Counted from the first letter of the stretch, positions 1 through 7,763 are shown. The stretch: DNA of 19,611 nt from Actinomycetes bacterium (GCA_023336855.1 JAMBLK010000289.1:1-19611), one strand, 5' to 3'. Numbers and translations: made by a program. Notes: generated by a model not told the origin, from the sequence alone.

Positions 1-12
1 GAGAGAAGAGGG

Positions 13-1788
13 ATGAACGTGGAAGCCCAGAGTCCGACGATTCGTGACGGTGCCGGGTTCCGGTTCATCGTCATCGCCGACTCCCACATCCGTCCACCCG
101 AGCAGGAGATCGAGGCCTATCCCTCGAACGCCTGGCTGGTCCAGCGCAACGAGTTCATCGTCGACCTCTGCAACCGCATCGACGCATCGTTTGTCGTCCA
201 TCTCGGAGACATCGTTCATCCGCTCCCGGTCGAGGACACGCATGTCGAGGCGATCGATCTTGCCACGGGCGTCTATGAACGGCTCCGTCACCCCATCTAC
301 TTCGTTCCGGGAAACCACGATGTCGGGGACAAGCCCGACGCACTCGTTGCGGTCCCCGCCGTCGCGGAGGAGAACTACTGCGCTTTCGAGGACGCATGGG
401 GGCCGTCGTTCCGGTCGTTCGATTTCGGAGGCTTTCACTTCGTCATCGTCGATACGCAGGTGCTGAACTCGGGGTTCGATCGGGAAGCGCGCCAGCGACA
501 CTGGCTGGAAGCCGACCTCGCAGCGGCCTCCGGGCGACGCACGTTCCTGTTCACGCACTATCCGCCGTTCGTGCGCGACCGGAACGAGAACGAGCACTAC
601 GACAACATCGGCGAGCCGGCACGATCGTGGCTGCTCGACCTGGTCGAACGCCACAAGATTGAGGCGGTCTTCTCAGGCCACGTGCACACCTTCCTCTACA
701 ACCGGCACGAGACCACCGACCTGTACGTTGCCCCGTCGACCGGATTCGTGCGTCCGGACTACTCCGAGGTCGCCGGCGTAGCACCCCCGGCAGAGAACGG
801 GAGGGACGACCCGCCGAAGTTGGGCATCTTCGTCGTCGACGTCGCTGTCGACGGCCACACCGTGAGGCCACTGCGATCGCACGGAACGGTTTCGACCGAT
901 CAGCCGCTTCCGGTGCCGGTTGAGACGGTTCTCGACTGCGGGTGGGAGAGTCCGATCGGTGTGACCCTGCGCCACGGCTGGATGACGGTCACCGACTTCC
1001 CGACCGCCGGCCTCGACGAGTTCACCCGCAAACGGATCCGCAACGACGCGACGGTACTGGCGCTGTGGGAGGCCAGGATCCGCGACGTGCGTGTTCCGAT
1101 CGAAGACCTCTCGACACCCGACGGTGCCGTGAGGATGAGGGATCTGACGTCCCGTGGCATGCGCTTCACGGTGTTCTCGGCCGGTGTGCCGAGTAGGCGA
1201 GCACGAGAGACCGTGCGGTCGCTCGCTTCCGATCTCCGCCGTTGGGAGATCATCGTGCCGCCGGAGAGGTTCGGCGACACGCTCACCTCGATCGGAGGAG
1301 CGGACCTCGGCGGAGTACGTCTTGCGATCGCTCCGATCGTGTCCGTCGGCGCATCCGATGCTGCGTTCCATCACTTCGTAGCGGCAGGATTCCGTGTCGA
1401 TGACGACCACATGATCGACGGGTTACGGCGCATCGAGGCCGATAGGAGATTCGACGAACTCGTGTTTCGCATCGCGTGGACGGATGCGATCGAAGACGGG
1501 GTGGCTCAAGCCGGTGATTTCGCTGAAGCAGGCGGGATGCGGGCCTGTGTGGTCGTCGAACTTCCGCGCGGCAGCGAGAGCACCGTGTTCGATGACGACG
1601 AGGCCGTCGCCGACCGCGTCGCTGAGGCCGCTCGAGCCGCCGAAGCCCGCCCGGGGGTCGATGTGTTCCTCGATGGGTTCATGGACCACGACCGGGGCTA
1701 CTACCCGCGGCACGGTCTCATCGATCGCTCCTTCAATCCAAGACCGGCGCTGTACCGGCTGATCGAGGTCGCCTCAGGACGACGGTGA
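13..1788 (+). CDS. Calcineurin-like metallophosphoesterase with C-terminal barrel-like extension
   Basis: Predicted two-metal phosphoesterase of 591 residues. The N-terminal half carries the calcineurin-like motif series in order: D-S-H (D23, H25), G-D-x-x-H (D66, H69), G-N-H-D (100-103), a T-H-Y-P-P segment near 180 and G-H-V-H near 220. These residues bind the dinuclear metal centre in the family. The substrate cannot be told. From about residue 290 to the end there is a second region with no phosphoesterase motif. Its tail, with a Y-Y-P-R-H-G-L-I-D-R stretch followed by N-P-R-P-A-L-Y, resembles the last strand and helix of TIM-barrel glycoside hydrolase-like proteins; that is inference. 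The ATG follows a purine-rich Shine-Dalgarno (GAGAGAAGAGGG) at the very start of the window. No signal peptide is evident, so it is probably cytoplasmic. The 3' end overlaps the convergent methyltransferase gene by 15 bp. Confidence 0.9.
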   Translation: MNVEAQSPTIRDGAGFRFIVIADSHIRPPEQEIEAYPSNAWLVQRNEFIVDLCNRIDASFVVHLGDIVHPLPVEDTHVEAIDLATGVYERLRHPIYFVPGNHDVGDKPDALVAVPAVAEENYCAFEDAWGPSFRSFDFGGFHFVIVDTQVLNSGFDREARQRHWLEADLAAASGRRTFLFTHYPPFVRDRNENEHYDNIGEPARSWLLDLVERHKIEAVFSGHVHTFLYNRHETTDLYVAPSTGFVRPDYSEVAGVAPPAENGRDDPPKLGIFVVDVAVDGHTVRPLRSHGTVSTDQPLPVPVETVLDCGWESPIGVTLRHGWMTVTDFPTAGLDEFTRKRIRNDATVLALWEARIRDVRVPIEDLSTPDGAVRMRDLTSRGMRFTVFSAGVPSRRARETVRSLASDLRRWEIIVPPERFGDTLTSIGGADLGGVRLAIAPIVSVGASDAAFHHFVAAGFRVDDDHMIDGLRRIEADRRFDELVFRIAWTDAIEDGVAQAGDFAEAGGMRACVVVELPRGSESTVFDDDEAVADRVAEAARAAEARPGVDVFLDGFMDHDRGYYPRHGLIDRSFNPRPALYRLIEVASGRR

Positions 1789-2328
1789 GGGGCCGGGCGC
1801 TGGCGCGGCTCGCGGACCGAATGGAACGAGGGCCGGGACCGCCTCCCGGTAGGACCTGTAGCCCGGGTAGGCCTCGACGAGTCGGCGTTCTTCCCAGCGG
1901 ATCTTCGTAATGAAGAAGACGACGAGCACGACCCAGAGTGCGGCGGCGATCCAGTTTCGGCGTCCCAGCGCAGATCCGGCCATCAGCGTGATCACGCCCG
2001 TGTACATCGGATGCCGGATCCATCGATACGGGCCTCTCGTGCGGAGCCGCGCCTTCCGGGAGGGCATCGGCGACGGCGTCACGCCCCGGCCGAAGACCAG
2101 GACCGCCCAGACGACGAGACCTAGACCGAGCCAGGTGAGAGCCGTAGCGAAAGCCGCAGCGGCCGGTGAGAGTGACCAGTCGTTGCCGGTCGGAGTGAGA
2201 AGGATCCCGATGATCAACGCCGCCTGCACACCGACGAGCGACCACGCGACGCCTTGATGACGCAGCCGGGACCCCGGCCCACTCGGTCTCGATCGTTCGA
2301 TCTGGTTCACACGGATCTCCTGCGACAT
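1774..2328 (-). CDS. ICMT/PEMT-like membrane methyltransferase family protein
   Basis: A 184-residue integral membrane protein of the isoprenylcysteine carboxyl methyltransferase (ICMT/NnrU-like) superfamily. Four or five hydrophobic segments are visible (about 28-45, 55-80, 105-122 and 125-142). The C-terminal half has the family signature: G-P-Y-R-W-I-R-H-P-M-Y (about 98-108), then E-E-R near 147 and a Y-P-G-Y-x-x-Y motif near 155, which in the family form the SAM-binding pocket. The methyl acceptor is unknown; bacterial members seldom act on prenylated proteins. The ATG has GAGGAG 7 nt upstream. The C-terminus is rich in Pro, Ala and Ser, and its last codons overlap the 3' end of the convergent phosphoesterase gene. 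The gene is divergent from the DUF3105 gene. Confidence 0.85.
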   Translation of the reverse strand: MSQEIRVNQIERSRPSGPGSRLRHQGVAWSLVGVQAALIIGILLTPTGNDWSLSPAAAAFATALTWLGLGLVVWAVLVFGRGVTPSPMPSRKARLRTRGPYRWIRHPMYTGVITLMAGSALGRRNWIAAALWVVLVVFFITKIRWEERRLVEAYPGYRSYREAVPALVPFGPRAAPAPGPSPSS

Positions 2329-2339
2329 CGGCCGCTCCT

Positions 2340-2389
2340 CGTTCTTGCGTAACTATGGGAAGCCCGCCTCCGCTATCTACGCAGGAACG
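2340..2389. repeat. Imperfect inverted repeat in the leader of the methyltransferase gene
   Basis: CGTTCTTGCGTA (2340-2351) is matched by TACGCAGGAACG (2378-2389): 12-bp arms with one mismatch, which is a G-U pair on one RNA strand, and a 26-nt loop. It lies in the 166-bp gap between the divergent methyltransferase and DUF3105 genes. It ends exactly where the methyltransferase Shine-Dalgarno begins. It could be a two-half-site operator or an RNA hairpin. The rest of the gap holds no convincing promoter that I can name. Confidence 0.5.
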
Positions 2390-2494
2390 GTGGTTGTTGG
2401 GATTCTGTTCCCGATTCGGATCGTGCGGGAATAGAGGGGACACCGCAGGGTTGACCCCGGTAACGAAGAACCGACCCGTACGAGAGGGAATCGA

Positions 2495-3124
2495 GTGGCG
2501 AAGCAGCGGCGACCCGGCACGAAACCCGTCGACGCGGAGAAGCGGGCAGCGAAGAGGGTCCGTCGCGACGAACGCAAGATCGCCGAAGCCGACGCGAAGC
2601 GGCGGCGGACCCGACAGCGTCGCATCAAGACGGGTCTCATGGTGGCGGCGGGAGTCGTGCTCGCGGGAGCTGCGGGGTTTGTGATCTTCCAGAGGGCCGT
2701 GCCCCCGGAATTGCCCGGGGTTGCCCAGCAAACCAACGAGGGCCGGACCCATGCGACGGCCGGTCGGACCGCCGTCTACGCGACGGCGACACCGACGAGC
2801 GGCACCCACAGCCCGAACTCGGCACGGTGCGGCATCTTCGATTCGCAGGTTCCTGCCGAGTTCGCCGTCCATTCGCTCGAGCACGGGACGGTCGCGATCT
2901 GGTACCGCTCCGACCTCGACGGCAACACCGTCTCCGGTCTGCGTGAGATCGTCGGAAGTTTCGACGACCGGGTGATCCTCTCGCCGAATGCGCAGATGGA
3001 CGATCCGATCGTCGCCACCGCGTGGAACCGGCTCAAGGCGTACGACACCGCCGATCCGGAGATCGCCACCTTCATCGAGACCTATCGCAATCGGGGACCG
3101 GAGAGCCTCCGCTGCGCCTACTGA
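2495..3124 (+). CDS. DUF3105 family membrane-anchored protein
   Basis: A 209-residue protein of unknown function. It has a very basic N-terminal tail (about 1-47), one transmembrane helix (about 48-66) and an extracytoplasmic domain with the DUF3105 hallmarks: a T-P-T-S-G-T-H-S-P segment (about 100-108), H-S-L-E-H-G followed by a hydrophobic strand and W-Y (about 126-138). These His, Glu and Gly residues are invariant in the family as I recall it and suggest a ligand or metal site. Two cysteines (after the S-x-H-S-P segment and two residues before the C-terminus) could form a disulfide. The GTG start at 2495 has GAGAGGGA at good spacing. Topology is probably N-in, C-out. No role can be assigned; a link to the neighbouring genes is not visible. 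Confidence 0.85.
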   Translation: MAKQRRPGTKPVDAEKRAAKRVRRDERKIAEADAKRRRTRQRRIKTGLMVAAGVVLAGAAGFVIFQRAVPPELPGVAQQTNEGRTHATAGRTAVYATATPTSGTHSPNSARCGIFDSQVPAEFAVHSLEHGTVAIWYRSDLDGNTVSGLREIVGSFDDRVILSPNAQMDDPIVATAWNRLKAYDTADPEIATFIETYRNRGPESLRCAY

Positions 3125-3273
3125 TCGCTCCCGGTTAGGCGGAAGACTCCGGAGCAGTCTCTCTCATCCATCGATCGAGTAGGGATGGGTACCCGTCCAA
3201 CCCCGTGTCCTTCGACTCTGGCGATCGGGGTCGTGAGGTGAGATAGTGCTCGTCGAATCGAAGAGGAGCATCC

Positions 3274-3474
3274 ATGTCGCGACCGTCATCCTTCCCGCCG
3301 ATTGCGTTCCTGGTACTGGGTGCACTGAGTCTCATCGCTGCAGGCATCTTCGTCTTCCGTGCCGCAACGATCGAAGCGTCGGCAGAACGGATCTGGTCAG
3401 CCATAGCGTTCGGCGGCATGGGACTCATCATGATCGCCGCGTACGCCTCGGCCCGTCGTGATCCGACTGACTGA
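3274..3474 (+). CDS. Small two-helix membrane protein, function unknown
   Basis: A 66-residue protein with two predicted transmembrane helices (about 8-30 and 41-61) joined by a short polar turn containing E-A-S-A-E-R, and a short charged C-terminus. The ATG has a strong Shine-Dalgarno, AAGAGGAG, with 5 nt spacing, which is the main reason to believe it is expressed. I do not recognise a family. It stands alone in the 416-bp stretch between the DUF3105 gene and the first CDF gene; the 149 bp before it show no clear promoter. Confidence 0.65.
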   Translation: MSRPSSFPPIAFLVLGALSLIAAGIFVFRAATIEASAERIWSAIAFGGMGLIMIAAYASARRDPTD

Positions 3475-3540
3475 AGGCGCGTAGCTTCGGTTGAGACAAG
3501 CGGTCTACGGGATCCGCTCGGTCTACCGTTCCTGTCAGAC

Positions 3541-4572
3541 ATGGATCCCCACCACGATTACAGTGACGAATCGGCCGAGAAGCCGTCGAGTCTTGGGGCA
3601 CTTGTGCACCGGCTCGGGCACCTGGTGAGCCACGATCACGATCACGGTGGCGGCCACGGCGAGTCCATCCTCGACTCCGGGAAGATCGGGATTCGGGCCA
3701 CGAAGGTGTCGCTCGTCGCTCTCGGGATCACCACCGCTCTCCAGGCAGTCATCGTGATCTTCAGCGGGTCGGTGGCGCTGTTGTCGGACACCCTGCACAA
3801 CCTCGCCGATGCGTTGACGGCGATCCCTCTCTGGATAGCGTTCGCTGTGGGCCGCCGTCGGCCGACCCGCGGGTACACCTATGGCTTCGGGCGATTCGAG
3901 GACGTCGCGGGATTGCTCATCGTCGTTGCGATCGGAGCGTCGGCGGCACTGATCATCTGGGAGTCGGTCGGGCGCCTGTTCGATCCGAGGCTCATCGACC
4001 ATGTGCCGTGGGTCATCGCGGCCGGTCTCGTCGGAGCGGCGGGCAATGAGTTCGTGGCCCGCTATCGGATCAAGGTCGGCCGGGAGATCGGATCCGAGGC
4101 ACTGGTCGCCGACGGACAACACGCTCGAAGCGATGCTCTGACCTCTCTCGCGGTGGTCGTTGCCGGCATCGGTGCTGCATTCGGTTCTGCGTGGGTTGAC
4201 CCGGTGGCTGGCATCTTTGTCGCCGGTGCCATGCTGTGGCTGCTGGGGCGCACGGCGCGCCGCATGTCGAGGCGTCTCCTCGACGGGGTCGAACCCGCCA
4301 CTGTCGACGATGTCGAGGATTCGGTTCGTAGCATTCCGGGTGTTCGAGACGTGACGGACCTGCTCGTCCGGTGGCACGGGCATCTGTTGAGCGTTGCCGT
4401 ATCTATCTGTGTCGATCCAGATCTCACCGTGGCAGAAGGTCACGATGTAGCCCACGAGGTCGAACATGCCCTCCACCATCGATTCACGTTCCCCGTGCAG
4501 GCGATCGTCCACGTCGAGCCCCTCGGGCAGACCGAGGCGCACGACACGACGGCGCACCACAGTCGCGACTGA
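3541..4572 (+). CDS. Cation diffusion facilitator (CDF) transporter with His-rich N-terminus
   Basis: A 343-residue CDF-family proton-coupled exporter of divalent cations (Zn, Cd, Co or similar). Six transmembrane helices span about 50-245. The transport-site residues are of the H-D/H-D type: H86 and D90 in TM2 (after L-L-S-D) and H194 and D198 in TM5 (in D-G-Q-H-A-R-S-D). The C-terminal cytoplasmic domain (about 250-330) has the ferredoxin-like CDF fold with several His. Unusually, the histidines sit in the N-terminal tail (HH at 4-5 and an H-D-H-D-H cluster at 31-35) rather than only in the TM4-TM5 loop, which is a likely metal-gathering segment. The ATG at 3541 lacks a clear Shine-Dalgarno; a TAnnnT element (3525-3530) about 10 nt upstream leaves a very short leader possible. 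The gene stands alone, convergent with the TetR gene. Metal specificity cannot be read off. Confidence 0.92.
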   Translation: MDPHHDYSDESAEKPSSLGALVHRLGHLVSHDHDHGGGHGESILDSGKIGIRATKVSLVALGITTALQAVIVIFSGSVALLSDTLHNLADALTAIPLWIAFAVGRRRPTRGYTYGFGRFEDVAGLLIVVAIGASAALIIWESVGRLFDPRLIDHVPWVIAAGLVGAAGNEFVARYRIKVGREIGSEALVADGQHARSDALTSLAVVVAGIGAAFGSAWVDPVAGIFVAGAMLWLLGRTARRMSRRLLDGVEPATVDDVEDSVRSIPGVRDVTDLLVRWHGHLLSVAVSICVDPDLTVAEGHDVAHEVEHALHHRFTFPVQAIVHVEPLGQTEAHDTTAHHSRD

Positions 4573-4612
4573 ATGCCACGACCGGTCTCCAGGCTGACGA
4601 CAGGCGTGGTTC

Positions 4613-5233
4613 TTACGCGAGGAGACGGGGTCCGAGCGTTGTTGAGACGAGGCGGTCGATGTAGCCGTCCGTGATCTCGTCGTGATAGAGAAGCCGCCGG
4701 AGGTAGATGGGTCCGATCAATTGGTCCGACAGCAGGCCGGCGTCGGTGTCGGTTTGGACGGAACCTTCCGAAATCCCGGCTGCGATCAGATCCCGGAGGG
4801 ACTTCGGTCCGCGGCTCGTCATTCGTTCGAGGGCCGAGAACACGTCGTCATCCCATTCGGCGAGGCCGATCATGGCGGCCAGGATCCGGCCACCGTCACC
4901 GTTGAGGGTCGCTGCGAACGTCCGCAGGAGAGTCGTCACCCGCTCAGTGATGGGGAGGCCAGGAGGGGGAGGAGATAGATGGAGGGCAGCGCTGCGTGAC
5001 AGAAGGTCGACCAGGATGTCGGCCCGGTCGGGCCAATGGCGATACACCGTGGCTCGTGCGACGCCGGACGCCTCAGCTACCCGGAGATGGGTTACCGCTT
5101 CGGGACCGCTCTCGCTGAGCAACTCTCTCGTCGCATCGAGCATCACGCGATGTGTGCGTTCGACCTGTGGATTCGGAGTGGATTCAGGATCGGAAATGCG
5201 GTACCTCCACGCACATGATACATTATGTCTCAT
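4613..5233 (-). CDS. TetR family transcriptional repressor, divergent from the MMPL transporter
   Basis: A TetR-type regulator with an N-terminal helix-turn-helix (T-H-L-R-V-A-E-A-S-G-V-A-R-A-T-V-Y-R-H-W, about residues 48-67 from the outermost ATG) and a helical ligand domain ending in a Q-L-I-G-P-I-Y-L-R-R segment typical of the TetR C-terminal domain. The gene is divergent from an MMPL exporter, and a near-palindromic operator lies between them, so it very likely represses that exporter and itself. Coordinates give the open frame to the outermost ATG. That ATG lies inside the operator and upstream of the predicted transcription start. A GGAGG sequence (5208-5204) lies 6 nt before an in-frame ATT codon at 5197, which would give a protein starting M-S-D-P-E-S-T. 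The ATT start is my preferred reading, but rare starts need proof. The inducer is unknown. Confidence 0.9.
   Translation of the reverse strand: MRHNVSCAWRYRISDPESTPNPQVERTHRVMLDATRELLSESGPEAVTHLRVAEASGVARATVYRHWPDRADILVDLLSRSAALHLSPPPPGLPITERVTTLLRTFAATLNGDGGRILAAMIGLAEWDDDVFSALERMTSRGPKSLRDLIAAGISEGSVQTDTDAGLLSDQLIGPIYLRRLLYHDEITDGYIDRLVSTTLGPRLLA
5215..5233. promoter_or_regulatory. Probable TetR operator between repressor and MMPL genes
   Basis: ATGATACATTATGTCTCAT is a 19-bp imperfect palindrome with an odd centre at 5224: of nine arm positions on each side, eight are complementary (only 5219 against 5229 fails). Length and symmetry suit a TetR dimer. It covers the predicted -10 element of the repressor promoter and lies 35 bp before the MMPL start, so one bound repressor could control both genes. 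Confidence 0.7.
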
Positions 5234-5250
5234 CTAAGTCATTCTGTCTC
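5222..5250 (-). promoter_or_regulatory. Predicted sigma-70 type promoter of the TetR gene
   Basis: On the minus strand GAGACA (5250-5245, four of six matches to TTGACA) is followed after 17 bp by CATAAT (5227-5222, five of six matches to TATAAT). Transcription would begin near 5215. That excludes the outermost ATG at 5233 from the mRNA and favours the internal start. The operator overlaps the -10 box. Confidence 0.5.
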
Positions 5251-5267
5251 TTTTTGGAGAGTTCTTC

Positions 5268-7586
5268 ATGCTCATGCGCCTCGGTCGATTCGCGGCATCT
5301 CATCCCTGGCGGTTCATCGCCGCCTGGCTCCTGGCGGCAGCCGTGCTCGTTGGTTCGGTCCTTACCATCGGACAGGCCTTTACCGACAACATCACGGCTC
5401 CTGCCTCAGAAAGCAGTGAGGGGCTGGAGATTCTCACGGACAATTTCCCGAGCGCCGGTGGCGACCAGGGGACCATCGTCTTCCGGGCCGAGCAGGGAGT
5501 TACTGATCCCGAAGTGCAGACGGCCATGTCCGAACTGTTCGAAGCAACCAAGCAGGTCGAAGGGGTCGTCAACGTCATCAGCCCGTACTCGCCGATGGGA
5601 GGCACCCAGATCTCCTCGGAGGGGGAGAGCGCGGGGAAGATCGCATACGCTCAGCTCATTCTGGTGGCCGGGACAACGACTGCCGAGGGCGCCGCCATCG
5701 GTGAAGAGATCGCCTCGCTCGCGCCCGAGATCGACGGTCTCGAAACGGCGCTCGGCGGTGACATGTTCCGCGAACGCGAGCCTCCGAACTCTGAGATGCT
5801 GGGCCTGGCGTTCGCGATCTTCGTACTCATCGCAGCATTCGGATCCGTGGTTGCAATGGGCGTCCCGATCGCGACCGCTGTCGCAGGAGTCGGTGTCGGA
5901 GCGCTGCTCACGGTGCTTCTCAGCAATCTGATCGAGATGCCGGACTTCGCAGCAACGATCGGCATCATGATCGGGCTCGGCGTCGGCATCGACTACGCCC
6001 TGTTCATCGTCACTCGCTTCAAGGAGTACCTCGATCGGGGAGATTCGATCGAAGATGCAACCGGCGCAGCACTCAACACGGCCGGACGCGCCGTGCTGTT
6101 CGCGGGCGTCACCGTCGTCGTCTCACTTCTCGGCATGCTTCTCATGGGCATCACGTTCGTCACGGGTCTCGCCATCGCGGCATCGACGACCGTCCTGGTC
6201 ACGATGGTGGCGTCCGTCACGCTCGTCCCGGCCCTCATCGGACTTGCCGGGCACCGCATCCAGGTAGCCCACAGGAGCGGGCTCCTCGCTTCGGCGCTGG
6301 TAGCGCTCGCCATGGTCGGTGTGGCTCTCGACATTCCAGTGTTGCGAGTGGCATTCGCTCTCGCGATCGTCGTGGTCATCGCCGGGCGGTTCTGGGAACC
6401 GCTCAAGAAACAGGTCTCGATCTCATCTGACAAACCCATGGAGGAGACGTTCTTCTACCGGTGGAGCAGGTACGTACAGAAGAAGGCATGGATCATCGTC
6501 GTGGCGGCCACGGTCTTCCTCGTGGTCCTCGCAATCCCGGTTCTCTCCATTCAGCTCGGTTTCGCCGACGCGAGCAACGACCCAGAGGGGACGACAACGA
6601 AGGAAGCCTCCGACCTCCTCACCGAGGGATTCGGACCGGGAGCCAACGGGCCACTCATCGTCATCACCGAACTCCCGGAAGGCGCAAGCGTCCAGGCACT
6701 TCAGTCCGTCGGCAACCCGTTCGAACAGGTTGATGGGATCGCCCAGGTGGCCGGCCCCATCCCCAACGATCCGCAACAGCCGACCGCGGTCCTCTGGCAG
6801 ATCACACCCGAGACGGCACCACAGGACGAAGCAACGAGCGATCTCGTGCATCACCTACGTGACGACGTGATCCCACAGATCGACCAGCAGCTGGGGAGCG
6901 AGCTGAAAGTCACCGGTCCGGTCGCCGCGAACATCGACTTCTCGGACTACCTGGCCGAACGGATCTGGTACTTCTACGGAGCCGTCCTGCTCCTGTCGTT
7001 CCTGTTCTTGATGGTGGTGTTCCGCTCGATTCTCGTCCCGGCGACCGCAGTGGTGATGAACCTGTTGGCGATCAGTGCCGCATACGGCATCGTCGTTGCT
7101 GTCTTCCAGTGGGGCTGGGGCGGAGACCTCGTCGGTATCCAGCCCGGGCCGATCGAGCCGTTCATCCCAATGATGCTGTTCGCCATCGTCTTCGGACTCT
7201 CGATGGACTACGGGGTCTTCCTCCTGACCCGGGTCCGGGAGGAGTACGACAAGACAGGAAACAACAGTGAGGCAGTCGCCGACGGGTTGGCCGTTACCGC
7301 TCGGGTGATCTCCGCTGCGGCACTCATCATGGTCTTCGTCTTCGGCAGCTTCATGCTCGAAGATCTGAGGACGATCAAGATCCTCGGTCTCGGACTCGCG
7401 GTTGCCGTTGCCATCGATGCGACCGTCATACGCATGCTCCTCGTGCCGGCCACGATGAAGCTGCTCGGCGACAAGAACTGGTGGATTCCCAGCTGGCTGG
7501 ACCGGATCCTTCCGAACCTGGTCGTCGAACCCGAAGACACGGAGACACCGGGAGATGAGTCGGAACTCGTCGGATCGACCACCTGA
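5268..7586 (+). CDS. MMPL/RND family membrane transporter
   Basis: A 772-residue transporter of the MMPL branch of the RND superfamily, proton-driven and usually exporting lipids, fatty acids or drugs. TM1 is at about 15-35 with the usual S-H-P-W-R start. A first extracytoplasmic domain spans about 40-170, and a helix bundle about 175-328. A second half has TM near 408-428, an extracytoplasmic domain about 430-560 and a bundle about 570-745. Both halves carry the conserved G-x-x-x-D-Y motif in the proton-relay helix (D242-Y243 and D647-Y648). Two extra hydrophobic segments (about 339-356 and 359-375) sit in the linker between halves. The ATG at 5268 has GGAGAG with 6 nt spacing, better than the next ATG at 5274. 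Expression is probably controlled by the divergent TetR protein. A hairpin terminator follows. The substrate is unknown. Confidence 0.93.
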   Translation: MLMRLGRFAASHPWRFIAAWLLAAAVLVGSVLTIGQAFTDNITAPASESSEGLEILTDNFPSAGGDQGTIVFRAEQGVTDPEVQTAMSELFEATKQVEGVVNVISPYSPMGGTQISSEGESAGKIAYAQLILVAGTTTAEGAAIGEEIASLAPEIDGLETALGGDMFREREPPNSEMLGLAFAIFVLIAAFGSVVAMGVPIATAVAGVGVGALLTVLLSNLIEMPDFAATIGIMIGLGVGIDYALFIVTRFKEYLDRGDSIEDATGAALNTAGRAVLFAGVTVVVSLLGMLLMGITFVTGLAIAASTTVLVTMVASVTLVPALIGLAGHRIQVAHRSGLLASALVALAMVGVALDIPVLRVAFALAIVVVIAGRFWEPLKKQVSISSDKPMEETFFYRWSRYVQKKAWIIVVAATVFLVVLAIPVLSIQLGFADASNDPEGTTTKEASDLLTEGFGPGANGPLIVITELPEGASVQALQSVGNPFEQVDGIAQVAGPIPNDPQQPTAVLWQITPETAPQDEATSDLVHHLRDDVIPQIDQQLGSELKVTGPVAANIDFSDYLAERIWYFYGAVLLLSFLFLMVVFRSILVPATAVVMNLLAISAAYGIVVAVFQWGWGGDLVGIQPGPIEPFIPMMLFAIVFGLSMDYGVFLLTRVREEYDKTGNNSEAVADGLAVTARVISAAALIMVFVFGSFMLEDLRTIKILGLGLAVAVAIDATVIRMLLVPATMKLLGDKNWWIPSWLDRILPNLVVEPEDTETPGDESELVGSTT

Positions 7587-7603
7587 TCCGACCGGCCATC
7601 GAA

Positions 7604-7643
7604 ACAACGGGTGTCGTCCCCTCCCCGGGGCGGCACCCGTTGT
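7604..7643 (+). terminator. Hairpin terminator after the MMPL gene
   Basis: ACAACGGGTG (7604-7613) pairs perfectly with CACCCGTTGT (7634-7643). The 20-nt loop contains further C-rich and G-rich runs that can pair. It starts 17 nt after the MMPL stop codon. There is no U-tract, as is common in GC-rich actinobacteria, so it may act as a U-less terminator or as mRNA 3'-end protection. Confidence 0.6.
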
Positions 7644-7763
7644 CGCGTTCGCCTCGTGTTGAGGATTCCGGAGCGGAATGAACTGGCGTAACTCTCGCCG
7701 CATTCGTTAGTGTTGCGCCGCTTCTTCGTATCTGAGATCGGCGGGTGTGATGGGGTTCAAAAA

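Noticed and set aside
1733..2884. 383-residue minus-strand frame spanning the methyltransferase and DUF3105 genes
   Set aside because: It crosses two well-supported genes and a divergent promoter region; the translation is arginine- and glycine-rich without a domain, as expected of a GC-rich shadow frame.
3535..4560. 341-residue open frame on the minus strand opposite the first CDF gene
   Set aside because: It is an exact antisense shadow of a clear CDF gene, with a low-complexity charged and His/Asp/Arg-rich translation and no motif.
6855..7703. 282-residue minus-strand frame opposite the end of the MMPL gene
   Set aside because: It runs through the terminator hairpin and is antisense to conserved RND helices; composition is Asp/His/Glu-rich and not protein-like.
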